Origin: GWE2-42-39 sp963668595
GTDB taxonomy: Bacteria > Bacteroidota > Bacteroidia > Bacteroidales > Prolixibacteraceae
Direction of reading: 5' to 3'
DNA: 64,000 bases
Assembly (NCBI GenBank): GCA_963668595.1
Contig: OY764876.1
Span: 2,914,001 to 2,978,000, forward strand
The position numbers and the translations under genes are program-made. Below are positions 45,774 through 54,540 of the stretch, piece after piece. Below the pieces are notes generated by a model, which saw nothing but the letters and a program-made list of their open reading frames with translations, was not told the DNA's origin and made no database searches. Position 1 is the first letter of the stretch; every line of letters starts with the position of its first letter.

Positions 45774-46748
45774 ATGGAGAATATAGATCAAATCAAGGCG
45801 AAATATTTTGATGGAGAAGCCACTGAAACAGAAATGCAGGAATTGCTCGACTGGATCAAACAGGCTCCCGAAAACGAAAAAGAGCTTTTTCAGGAAAAAG
45901 ATATTTGGGATGCGACGGCTCTGAATAATAATCAACGTCAGTTTGACGAGGAAAAAGAATATCAGCGCTTCAATACCCACCTTCAATCCAAACAAAAAAT
46001 TGTTATTCCGAACTGGATAAAAGTAGCAGCAATGCTTGTTGTTGCCCTTGTTGCCGGATGGTTCATCCGCGGCGAAATAAACCAAACTCCGAATTTTAAC
46101 AGCTCTGCCGAAATAAAAGAAATTGTTGTTCCGAAAGGACAAACGAGCCAGGTATTTTTGGCCGATGGCACCCGGATTTGGCTGAATTCGGACACAAAAA
46201 TGGAAGTACCCGCTACATTTACCGGAAAAACCCGCGAAGTTTCGCTGCAAGGCGAAGCGTTTTTCGACGTAGCTAAAGACAAAAAACACCCGTTCATCGT
46301 AAAAACGAAAAAACAAACCATTGAAGTACTGGGAACTTCATTCAATCTTCGGGCCTACAACGGCGAAAATATTCAAACAACACTGAACGAAGGACGCATC
46401 AAATTAAATTCGGAAAAAGGTGAAGTAATTCTGGCACCCAATCAGCAAAGTATTCTTGATATGGCAACCGGGAAACTGGCCGTAAAAAAAGTAAACACCA
46501 ATTTTTACGACTCGTGGAAAGAAGGCCGTTACGAATTTGTAAACGAGAATTTGTTTGAAGTTTTCAAACTGGTAGAACGCTGGTACGATGTGGAAATCAG
46601 TTATAACTCATCCGATTTTAAAGACATGTATTTTTCAGGTGTGATTAGAAGGAACAAATCAGTATTGCACTTCTTACAACTTCTTGATCTTTCGGTATCA
46701 ATCGATTACAAAATAGATGGAGACAAAATATCAATCAAAAAACAATAA
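45774..46748 (+). CDS. FecR-type anti-sigma factor of PUL 2
   Basis: The 324-residue protein has a cytoplasmic sigma-binding part (1-78; FDGEATETEMQELLDWIKQ), one membrane helix (about 80-98; VAAMLVVALVAGWFI), the FecR domain (EIVVPKGQTSQVFLADGTRIWLNSDTKMEVP, GEAFFDVAKDKKHPFIVKT) and a C-terminal DUF4974 domain that contacts the STN domain. It holds the ECF factor until the SusC signals substrate. The sigma gene ends 137 bases upstream. Confidence 0.93.
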   Translation: MENIDQIKAKYFDGEATETEMQELLDWIKQAPENEKELFQEKDIWDATALNNNQRQFDEEKEYQRFNTHLQSKQKIVIPNWIKVAAMLVVALVAGWFIRGEINQTPNFNSSAEIKEIVVPKGQTSQVFLADGTRIWLNSDTKMEVPATFTGKTREVSLQGEAFFDVAKDKKHPFIVKTKKQTIEVLGTSFNLRAYNGENIQTTLNEGRIKLNSEKGEVILAPNQQSILDMATGKLAVKKVNTNFYDSWKEGRYEFVNENLFEVFKLVERWYDVEISYNSSDFKDMYFSGVIRRNKSVLHFLQLLDLSVSIDYKIDGDKISIKKQ

Positions 46749-46802
46749 CTAACAATTAAAAAATACTGTGCTTATGATTTAAAAACAAAGTGCGAAAAAA
46801 AA

Positions 46803-46916
46803 CGGAGAATGCACCACCATCCTCCGTCTAAATTCAAGTCAATTTTAAAAAATTACTTAAACTTTAAAGCTTTTCAAATTTATGAAAAAAAAGTTAACGG
46901 GGATTACTTCGTTTAA
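46803..46916 (+). other. Leader hairpin and overlapping short ORF before SusC of PUL 2
   Basis: ACGGAG (46802-46807) pairs with CTCCGT (46822-46827). Within the loop an ATG at 46809 opens a 35-codon frame beginning MHHHPPSKFKS. It crosses the susC start codon in another frame and ends at 46916. The frame could reduce or couple susC translation. There is no direct proof that it is translated. Confidence 0.4.
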
Positions 46917-49900
46917 ACGAGGTATGTTCCAAAAATTATGGCTTATTATGCGCCTAACTATTTTTTTGATATTGATGCTTGTTTTTCGGGTAACCGGTTC
47001 GGTTTACTCGCAACAAACGAGGTTTGACCTGAAGCTTGACAATGCAACACTGGAAGAAGTATTCAGGGCAATTAAGGAAAAATCAAACTTCGATTTTTTC
47101 TACAAAACGAACCAGATTCCAGCCAACAAAAGGGTATCGGTAAACATGAAGAATGCCCAGGTGGAAAAAATTCTGGATAATGTACTGGAAGGCACCGACC
47201 TGGGATACCATGTTTTGGACCAGGACATTGTCATCAGTGTTCAGAATAATTCACCAAGCTGGAGTAGTCAGGAACAATCCACTGTAAAGGGGAAAGTGAA
47301 GAACGCCTCCGGGGAACCCATTCCGGGTGCCAGTATTGTTGTTAAAGGAACAACTACCGGAACAATCACCGATTTCGATGGAAATTATACGCTTCCGAAT
47401 GTTTCTAAAAACACAACACTGGTTTTTTCATTCGTAGGAATGATCAGTCAGGAAATTTTGTTCGGCGGACAAGCAACCATTGATGTTGTTTTGCGTGAAG
47501 ATGTAATCGGAGTGGAAGAAGTTGTTGTTATTGGTTACGGAACCCGTCAAAAGAAAAACTTAATTGGTGCCGTTGATCAGGTAAATGCAAGCCTGATTGA
47601 AGACCGCCCGGTGTCAAATGCCATGCAGGCACTTCAGGGAGCATCAGCCAACCTTATCATTCAGCAAAAAAGCATGAACCCGAATGATAATAGCATGAAC
47701 ATTAACATTCGCGGTGTCAGTACAATGAGTAACAACGACCCGCTGATCGTTATTGATGGATTGATCTCTGGTACAGGAACATTAAACAACCTGAACCCGA
47801 ATGATATTGAAAATATTTCGGTATTGAAAGATGCCGGTAGTGCTGCTATTTACGGATCTCGTTCAGCGAATGGTGTCATTTTAGTGACAACTAAAAAAGG
47901 AGCAAAAACAGGAAAACCAAATGTCCGTTTCAGCAGCATGGTTGGCTACGAAGATCCCGATATTTTATTTCAGCCAGTACAAGGTTGGCAAAATGCGATG
48001 CTTCGCGACCAGGCGAACATCAACGTTGGAAATTCTCCAATTTTTACTCCGCAACAAATTCGCAACTTGTATGACCATCGCGGTGAAGAATACTGGTATT
48101 TTAATGAAATTTTGGGAAAAGGGCTTCAACAAAATTACAATATAAGCATCGCCGGGGGAAATGAGAACAGCACGTACATGGTTTCAGCCGGTTATTTTGA
48201 CCAGGAGAGTAACTTTGTAGGCGACTTCGGCCTGAAACGTTATAATGTGCGCTCAAATCAAACTACTGAGTATGGCCGGTTTAAGCTTACCTCGCTAATG
48301 GCCTACACACGAAGAGATGAAAGGAGCGTAGCCGGAGGTACCGGTAACGTAATCATCAACTCTTCACGTATTCCCCCATACTATTACTACAAATTTCAGC
48401 AAGACGGAAAATGGCTGATAAATGATGTTATCGGGGACGACAACACCATGGCATATTTGAAAGACGGAGGTTACGAACAAAAAGATGAAGATAATTTTAT
48501 TGGTAGCCTTGGGCTGGATTTCGAAATCGTTAAAGGACTAAAAGCCAAAGGTCTTGTGGGCCTTGACCTAACCCAGCACCACCGTTTCCGCAGGGATAAA
48601 AAGGTGCCCTTGTACTCCTCGGCTGATTTAGAAACTCCCGTTTCATACATTCATTCAAATAGTTTGACGGAGGACTACAACAGCAAGAGATATACCTTGA
48701 GTACTCAATTTATGCTGGACTTTGACCGGACATTCAACTCTGTTCACCACGTAAACGGATTGGTTGGTGTGTCTAACGAATCGTACACATTTAAAGCAAG
48801 CAGAATTGCATGGGAGTACACCGATGAAGATTTGGGACTTCCAACAACCGATGATGCCGTGCAAAACAAAGACAATAAAAACAGCAACGGCGATACCGAC
48901 CAAACCAGCATTACTTCCGTATTCGGACGCGGTGGATACAGCTACATGGACAAATATTACGTTGATGCGACTTTCCGTTATGACGGCTCTTCAAAATTCG
49001 CTAAAGATCAGCGTTGGGGATTCTTCCCATCAGTATCAGCTGCATGGAGAATTTCAGGCGAAAGCTTTATGGATAAGTATAGCACCAGCGTTGGAGATTT
49101 AAAACTACGCGCATCTTATGGTGTGCTGGGGAATCAGAACGTTGACAACTACTCCTACCAGACAGTTTACCAGATGTATCAGAATACTTATGTATTCAAT
49201 AATGAATCGGTTCCCGGGACTGGCTACACTTACGGTAATCCATATTTGACCTGGGAAAAATCGGCAAACTTGAATATCGGGGCTGACGCTACTTTCTTCA
49301 AAAGCAAACTTTATGTATCACTCGATTATTTCAATAAAGAAACTACCGATATCCTGTTGTCTCCAGAAGTATCAACGGTATTTGGTAGTAATGCTGCCAA
49401 AGAAAACGCTGGTAAAATGAGAAACCGGGGATGGGAAGCCACCATTACTTATCGTTTGAAATCAAAAAATTTCGAACATAAATTTAACCTGAATTTGGCC
49501 GACTCTAAAAACGAAATTACCGATTTTGGAGGTAAAGAACGGATTGATCAAAACGACCAGTTATATAAACTGATCCGTGAAGGCGAGGCATTGGGTTCTT
49601 ATTTCGGTTATAAAACCGATGGATATTTCCAAAGCTATGAGGAAATCGCCAACAGTGCGCTTCCCGTTGGAGCCTCGGTTCAGCCGGGAGATGTGAAATA
49701 CAAAAACACTAATGGCGATGAAGTCATTGATGAAAAAGACCGTGTTGTGCTTGGCAATGCTTTTCCACGGTACACCTTCGGTTTCACCTATGATGTGACG
49801 TTTAAAAATTTTGATTTTAGTGTTATGTTGCAGGGCGTAGGAAAACGCGACATGTATGTCCGCGGTGAATTGATCGAGCCTTTCCATTCGAACTATTCCT

Positions 49901-50295
49901 ACGCGATTTACCAACATCAATTGGACTTCTGGACCCCCACCAATCCGGATGCGAAGTGGCCACGTCTTGTTGCGCCAAGTTCGTCTTCCTCTTCAAACAA
50001 CTGGGGAAAAGCAGGCTCAGATATTTATTTACTGAGCGGAGCTTACCTGCGTGTGAAAAATATCCAATTGGGATATACTTTGCCAAAGCAATTAACTACG
50101 CGAGTTGGAATTCAAAAATTACGGGCCAGCCTGAATGCTCAAAACCTGTTGACACTCTCCAAAAATTCATTCATCGACCCGGAATCATCTGAGTTTGGAA
50201 ACAATATGGGAGGTATTGGTGGTGTTGGAGCAAACAGTGCCCGCAACTATCCCACGTTAATCTATTATGGATTTGGACTGGAATTGGAATTTTAA
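46882..50295 (+). CDS. SusC-like TonB-dependent transducer with STN domain (PUL 2)
   Basis: The 1137-residue outer-membrane protein has a signal sequence (to GSVYSQ) and an STN domain (about 45-130; LDNATLEEVFRAIKEKSNFDFFYKTNQI) that signals to FecR. A carboxypeptidase-like domain follows (GKVKNASGEPIPGASIVVKG), then the Ton box region EEVVVIGYGTRQKKNLIG, the plug (NIRGVSTMSNNDPLIVIDG, LKDAGSAAIYGSRSANGVILVTT) and a barrel ending in LELEF. It imports glycan fragments with the SusD partner and reports their presence. The beta-barrel differs widely from the PUL 1 SusC, so the two are not recent duplicates. Confidence 0.95.
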   Translation: MKKKLTGITSFKRGMFQKLWLIMRLTIFLILMLVFRVTGSVYSQQTRFDLKLDNATLEEVFRAIKEKSNFDFFYKTNQIPANKRVSVNMKNAQVEKILDNVLEGTDLGYHVLDQDIVISVQNNSPSWSSQEQSTVKGKVKNASGEPIPGASIVVKGTTTGTITDFDGNYTLPNVSKNTTLVFSFVGMISQEILFGGQATIDVVLREDVIGVEEVVVIGYGTRQKKNLIGAVDQVNASLIEDRPVSNAMQALQGASANLIIQQKSMNPNDNSMNINIRGVSTMSNNDPLIVIDGLISGTGTLNNLNPNDIENISVLKDAGSAAIYGSRSANGVILVTTKKGAKTGKPNVRFSSMVGYEDPDILFQPVQGWQNAMLRDQANINVGNSPIFTPQQIRNLYDHRGEEYWYFNEILGKGLQQNYNISIAGGNENSTYMVSAGYFDQESNFVGDFGLKRYNVRSNQTTEYGRFKLTSLMAYTRRDERSVAGGTGNVIINSSRIPPYYYYKFQQDGKWLINDVIGDDNTMAYLKDGGYEQKDEDNFIGSLGLDFEIVKGLKAKGLVGLDLTQHHRFRRDKKVPLYSSADLETPVSYIHSNSLTEDYNSKRYTLSTQFMLDFDRTFNSVHHVNGLVGVSNESYTFKASRIAWEYTDEDLGLPTTDDAVQNKDNKNSNGDTDQTSITSVFGRGGYSYMDKYYVDATFRYDGSSKFAKDQRWGFFPSVSAAWRISGESFMDKYSTSVGDLKLRASYGVLGNQNVDNYSYQTVYQMYQNTYVFNNESVPGTGYTYGNPYLTWEKSANLNIGADATFFKSKLYVSLDYFNKETTDILLSPEVSTVFGSNAAKENAGKMRNRGWEATITYRLKSKNFEHKFNLNLADSKNEITDFGGKERIDQNDQLYKLIREGEALGSYFGYKTDGYFQSYEEIANSALPVGASVQPGDVKYKNTNGDEVIDEKDRVVLGNAFPRYTFGFTYDVTFKNFDFSVMLQGVGKRDMYVRGELIEPFHSNYSYAIYQHQLDFWTPTNPDAKWPRLVAPSSSSSSNNWGKAGSDIYLLSGAYLRVKNIQLGYTLPKQLTTRVGIQKLRASLNAQNLLTLSKNSFIDPESSEFGNNMGGIGGVGANSARNYPTLIYYGFGLELEF

Positions 50296-50298
50296 AAC

Positions 50299-51927
50299 AT
50301 GCAGACTATGAAAAATAAGATAAAAAAATACAGCATCGGAATTATCGGGATGGTTCTGGCGTTTTTTACTTCGTGTAACGAACTGGATTTGGCGCCTACC
50401 AATAAGTTTACCGACTTAAATTATTGGACATCAACTGAAAAAGCATCAGCTGTTTTAAATATGGCTTATAGCCAGATGTTTAGCTCCAGTTATTTTTTTG
50501 CAAACGAAAAATTGTCTGACAACCTTTATGAAGGGCGCGGAAATACGGACGAAAAAATCATCACTTCTGGACAGGCAGATGCCGCGCTTGGCCGCTTTGC
50601 CAACGAATGGAAAAATTGTTACGAAGGAATCAAAACTTGTCATACTTTCCTGGAAAATGTTGACAATGTAACCAATATGGATCCAACGCTGAATATTCGG
50701 ATGAAAGCAGAAGCACGTTTTATTCGCGCTTTTCTGTACTTCCGTCTAGCAACCCAGTACGGCGACGTTCCTTTGTTTGACGGTAACCTGAGTTTGGAAG
50801 AAGCTAACAGCATTGCACGCTCTCCCAAAGCTGATGTGCTCGCTTTTGTTCGCGCAGAACTGAATGAGATTGTGACCATGCTTCCGGCAAAAGGAGAATA
50901 TAACGCTTCCGATAATGGGAGAATTACTCAAGGAGCGGTAATGACTTTGCTGGCACGTACTTATTTGTACGAAAACAATTGGTCAAATGTAGCTTCAATT
51001 TGTGAAGATATTATCAATGGAGATTATGGACAATACGAGTTGTTCCCAAGCTACTCAGGCCTTTTTCTGCCAGAAAATGAATACAATAACGAAGTGATTC
51101 TTGATTTAGGTTATACATTGATTCAACGGACATGGAGCGAGTTTTACGATGCAATACCGCTTTCAGTTGGCGGACGAATCAACGCTTTTGCTCCAACACA
51201 GGAATTGGTGGATTCGTACATCATGAAAAATGGTAAGCCGATTAATGACGCAACTTCCGGCTATGATGAAAATAATCCATATGCGAACAGAGATCCCCGA
51301 TTTGGCGCAACTATCGTTTACCATGGTTACAAATGGACAAAAGGTGATGGAAGCGTTTCGACGATTTACATTAAACCTGGCTCGTCCGGGGCAGCAGGTG
51401 CTTCAAACCTGGATGAATATGCCGGTCCGGGACAAAACTCAACCGGAACAGGATATTACCTGAGAAAGTATTTTGATCCGACAGCACCGGCAGGTATTGC
51501 TGCAGGCTTGAACCTGATTTTGATGCGCTATGCTGACGTGTTGCTGATGTATGCTGAAGCAAAAAATGAACTGGGACAGATGGACCAAACGGTTTGGAAT
51601 AAAACAGTCGGGGCGCTTCGCGCAAGGGCTGGGTTCACCGATGCTGATGCACTAAACTATCCAGCGGGAGACCTCCGCGAAATCATACGAAATGAGCGTC
51701 GTAGCGAACTGGCTATCGAAGGCCTGCGGCTTTTTGATATCCGTCGCTGGGAGACAATTGAAACAGTTATGAACGGATATCCTCACGGAGCGAAGTTCGC
51801 GGCAGGTAACACCCAGTATATCCAGCTGGATCAACGGAAATTTGACAGTGGAAGGGATTATCTATTCGCAATTCCTCAATCGCAACGGGATATTAATAAG
51901 AATTTAACTCAAAATCCGGGCTACTAA
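50299..51927 (+). CDS. SusD/RagB-like lipoprotein (PUL 2)
   Basis: The 542-residue protein has a lipoprotein signal (GMVLAFFTSC) and ELDLAPTNKFTD after the Cys. It has the SusD helical core (KAEARFIRAFLYFRLATQYGDVPLFDG, QGAVMTLLARTYLYENNW) and the RagB C-terminus (GALRARAGF, IIRNERRSELAIEGLRLFDIRRWE, LFAIPQSQRDINKNLTQNPGY). It forms the lid on the adjacent SusC. A Met three codons in (50308) is an equally possible start. The gap to susC is only three bases, so translation is coupled. Confidence 0.95.
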   Translation: MQTMKNKIKKYSIGIIGMVLAFFTSCNELDLAPTNKFTDLNYWTSTEKASAVLNMAYSQMFSSSYFFANEKLSDNLYEGRGNTDEKIITSGQADAALGRFANEWKNCYEGIKTCHTFLENVDNVTNMDPTLNIRMKAEARFIRAFLYFRLATQYGDVPLFDGNLSLEEANSIARSPKADVLAFVRAELNEIVTMLPAKGEYNASDNGRITQGAVMTLLARTYLYENNWSNVASICEDIINGDYGQYELFPSYSGLFLPENEYNNEVILDLGYTLIQRTWSEFYDAIPLSVGGRINAFAPTQELVDSYIMKNGKPINDATSGYDENNPYANRDPRFGATIVYHGYKWTKGDGSVSTIYIKPGSSGAAGASNLDEYAGPGQNSTGTGYYLRKYFDPTAPAGIAAGLNLILMRYADVLLMYAEAKNELGQMDQTVWNKTVGALRARAGFTDADALNYPAGDLREIIRNERRSELAIEGLRLFDIRRWETIETVMNGYPHGAKFAAGNTQYIQLDQRKFDSGRDYLFAIPQSQRDINKNLTQNPGY

Positions 51928-51965
51928 TCCGGGGAGAGTTTCTATAACAAAATAAACACCGAATT

Positions 51966-53090
51966 ATGAAAAAGATATTAATCAAATTATTCATAATAGC
52001 TTCTTTTATTTCTGCAATTACCGCGTGTAGCGATGACGGCGAAGTGAAAGATTTGGATGTGACAGCTGTCAATTCACTTTACGAACCAGATAATGGAAAA
52101 ACGCTCACATTGCAGGCCTCGGCTTCGGCTACTTTATATTTCGAGTGGGAACCAGCCAGAGCTGAAGATGGTGGAATGGTATTGTACGAAGTAGCTTTTG
52201 ACAAAGCTGACGGAGATTTCTCTAACCCTATTTTTATTACCGCAGCCGATAATAACGGTGGAAGCAATCATGCCACCCTGACTCATAAGCAGCTGAATAA
52301 AATCGCAGCAATGGCAGGCGTTGAATCCGCCGAGCAAGGCACACTTAAATGGACGGTATTTTCATCAAAAGGAGTTAATCCGATGAAAGCAACAGAGGAA
52401 AGGACACTGTCGCTGACCCGCTTATCCGGATTGGCCGACATACCAGACAATTTGTACATCACCGGGGCAGCAACAGAAGGCGGCAACGAGCTTTCAAAAG
52501 CACTTGTCATGAAAAAACTTGCCGATGGCGAATTCGAAATTTACACCAAACTCACTGAAGGTGAAAGTTTTAAATTTGTAAGCGCTACAACTGGTACACC
52601 ACTGGAATTTTCTTTGTCCGGAGAAAAAGTTGTGGTTGGAGGAACATCCTCAGTTGCAAAAACCGGGGTTTATAAATATTACCTCGACTTCAACATCGGA
52701 TCTTTTATCACGAAAGAAGTAACAAAAGTCAGCTTGTACCTAAACTGGTCTCAAATGAAAGTCGAATTGCCTTACAAAGGAAATGGAGTTTGGGAAGCGA
52801 CCAATTATACCATTACAGGTTTGAGCGGTGGCGAGAACAATGATGACCGGTACAAATTCAGGATGGAAAGTTCTGCCGGAGAAACCGAGTGGAGGGCGAT
52901 TAACAATGACAGCAAGCCAACAGGCAACGAAGCCTATTATTACATGGTTGAAAAAGCAGATGTTGCCCAATGGACAAACAACCAAATATGGAAGAATCCG
53001 GCAACCAACGGATGGAGCGACAAAACCTACGACATTACCTTCTCATTAAATGCACAAGGGGCTTATACACATAATTTGGTAATTAAATAA
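51966..53090 (+). CDS. SusE-like surface glycan-binding lipoprotein 1
   Basis: The 374-residue protein has a lipoprotein signal (IIASFISAITAC) and an N-terminal immunoglobulin-like SusE domain (residues about 30-155; TLQASASATLYFEWEPA, YEVAFDKADGDFSNPIF, LKWTVFSSKG). Two beta-rich C-terminal domains include LYITGAATEGGNELSKALVMKK and SLYLNWSQMKVELPYKGNGVWE. Such proteins bind glycan on the cell surface without cleaving it. It lies 38 bases after susD and is followed after seven bases by a close paralogue. Confidence 0.87.
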   Translation: MKKILIKLFIIASFISAITACSDDGEVKDLDVTAVNSLYEPDNGKTLTLQASASATLYFEWEPARAEDGGMVLYEVAFDKADGDFSNPIFITAADNNGGSNHATLTHKQLNKIAAMAGVESAEQGTLKWTVFSSKGVNPMKATEERTLSLTRLSGLADIPDNLYITGAATEGGNELSKALVMKKLADGEFEIYTKLTEGESFKFVSATTGTPLEFSLSGEKVVVGGTSSVAKTGVYKYYLDFNIGSFITKEVTKVSLYLNWSQMKVELPYKGNGVWEATNYTITGLSGGENNDDRYKFRMESSAGETEWRAINNDSKPTGNEAYYYMVEKADVAQWTNNQIWKNPATNGWSDKTYDITFSLNAQGAYTHNLVIK

Positions 53091-53097
53091 ACTGAAC

Positions 53098-54240
53098 ATG
53101 AAAAATATACTAATCAAATTAACAGTAGTAGCCTCTTTGCTTCTAGCTTTAGCAGCATGTAAAGATGAGGGAGGCGAATTGGATACCCGGCTAACAGCGG
53201 TTAATGCGCTGGTAGAACCTCTTGACGGAAAAGAAGTCGTTCTGCAAACAACAACCGGTGCTTCGACCTATTTTGAATGGGAATATTGCAATGAGGCTGA
53301 GAGTGGCACCGCTTTGTATCAAATTGCTTTTGATAAAGCGGATGGCGACTTCTCCAACCCTGTTTATTTAACTTCTGCCGATAATAATGGTTTGTATAAT
53401 AATGCCACCATTACGCACAAACAGTTGAATAAAATCGCTGGTATGATGGGCATTGGCTCCTCGGGAACCGGAACTTTCAAGTGGACCGTGTTTTCTTCCA
53501 AAGGATTGAAAGCGCTGAAAGGTGCTGAAGAACGTGCCATTACGATTACCCGTTTGGCTGGTTTTGCGGATGTCCCTGTTGACGTTTATGTGACCGGACA
53601 GGCTTCGGAGGGTGGCGATAACCTCTCTCAGGCACATCAAATGAAAGCTGTGGCAGGAGGTGAGTTCGAGACCTATACCCAACTAACTGCTGATAAACCA
53701 TTTTATTTCACTGATGGCACTTCAGGCACTCCACGGAAGTTTTACACTGAAGGAGGACTGGTTAAAGAAAATGGTACTTCAACAGTGGCAATAACAGGCG
53801 TTTATCGGATTACGCTCGATTTTAATACCGGAGCATGCACCTATGCTTTGGTGACACGGATTGGTTTCTATTTCTCACCGGAAGGTAAAATTTTGTTTGA
53901 CCTCCCATACGTTGGAAATGGTATATTCCGTGCTGAAGGCCAAACTGTCACGTTTAAACAAGAAGGTTGGGGACGGGATGAACGTTATAAGTTCAGAATG
54001 TTCATCAAAGAAAACGGTGGAGCTGATGCAGAGAAAGAACTGGAGTGGGGTACATTGAATGGAACGGACTCCAGGCCAACAGCTACCAGCCCGGAAACGT
54101 ATTATTATATCAAGTTGTTGACAAATGTTACCCAGTGGGATAACAAGTGGAAACTGATGGGTGATTTTGATGGTGTTCCGGCAGATTACACGATTTATCT
54201 GCAGGCGGGGCAACCCTACACACATTCGATAACAAAATAA
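53098..54240 (+). CDS. SusE-like surface glycan-binding lipoprotein 2
   Basis: The 380-residue protein is a tandem paralogue of the previous one: similar lipoprotein signal (LLLALAAC), EVVLQTTTGASTYFEWEYC, YQIAFDKADGDFSNPVY, FKWTVFSSKGLKALKGAEERAITITRL and VTGQASEGGDNLSQAHQMKA. The C-terminal third is the most divergent part, with LPYVGNGIFRAEGQ and GTLNGTDSRPTATSPETYYY. Duplication followed by drift in the binding region would let the pair recognise different parts of the same glycan; this is inference. A terminator follows. Confidence 0.85.
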   Translation: MKNILIKLTVVASLLLALAACKDEGGELDTRLTAVNALVEPLDGKEVVLQTTTGASTYFEWEYCNEAESGTALYQIAFDKADGDFSNPVYLTSADNNGLYNNATITHKQLNKIAGMMGIGSSGTGTFKWTVFSSKGLKALKGAEERAITITRLAGFADVPVDVYVTGQASEGGDNLSQAHQMKAVAGGEFETYTQLTADKPFYFTDGTSGTPRKFYTEGGLVKENGTSTVAITGVYRITLDFNTGACTYALVTRIGFYFSPEGKILFDLPYVGNGIFRAEGQTVTFKQEGWGRDERYKFRMFIKENGGADAEKELEWGTLNGTDSRPTATSPETYYYIKLLTNVTQWDNKWKLMGDFDGVPADYTIYLQAGQPYTHSITK

Positions 54241-54251
54241 ATCGATAACAC

Positions 54252-54294
54252 AACAGCCGGGAGTGGTCGCAACAGACTACTCCCACTGTTTTTT
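54252..54294 (+). terminator. Terminator after the SusE pair
   Basis: A stem of AACAG, GGGAGT and GTC with ACTCCC and CTGTT partners, with small internal bulges, is followed by six T residues. GH76 and the genes after it therefore need their own promoter. Confidence 0.8.
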
Positions 54295-54439
54295 AACAAA
54301 ATAGATAATGAAATAGCCATGTGCACTATAATCCGCACAAACCGAAAATGTATAAATGGCTATTCCATGCTTTGATATTTAGATTGAAATGTGAAAGCTG
54401 ATAAGAGAATTGTACGAACCAACTTTGAAAATTTACACA

Positions 54440-54540
54440 CATGAAATGAGCATGATTACGGAAAACACCAATCGGAATGAATATTTTCCAATCATGCGAA
54501 TTCCATTCGACAAATAAAAAAAAATTATATACGAATGAAA
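54440..54540 (+). repeat. Dispersed leader repeat, copy 3
   Basis: The copy begins CATGAAATGAGCATGATT and ends with the GH76 start codon in AAATTATATACGAATGAAA. The arms GCATGATT (54450-54457) plus GGAAAA (54460-54465) pair with TTTTCC (54484-54489) plus AATCATGC (54490-54497), leaving a two-base bulge and an 18-base loop. The preceding ACTTTGAAAA (about 54422-54431) resembles the sequence ahead of the permease at 59, possibly a promoter. Confidence 0.78.
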
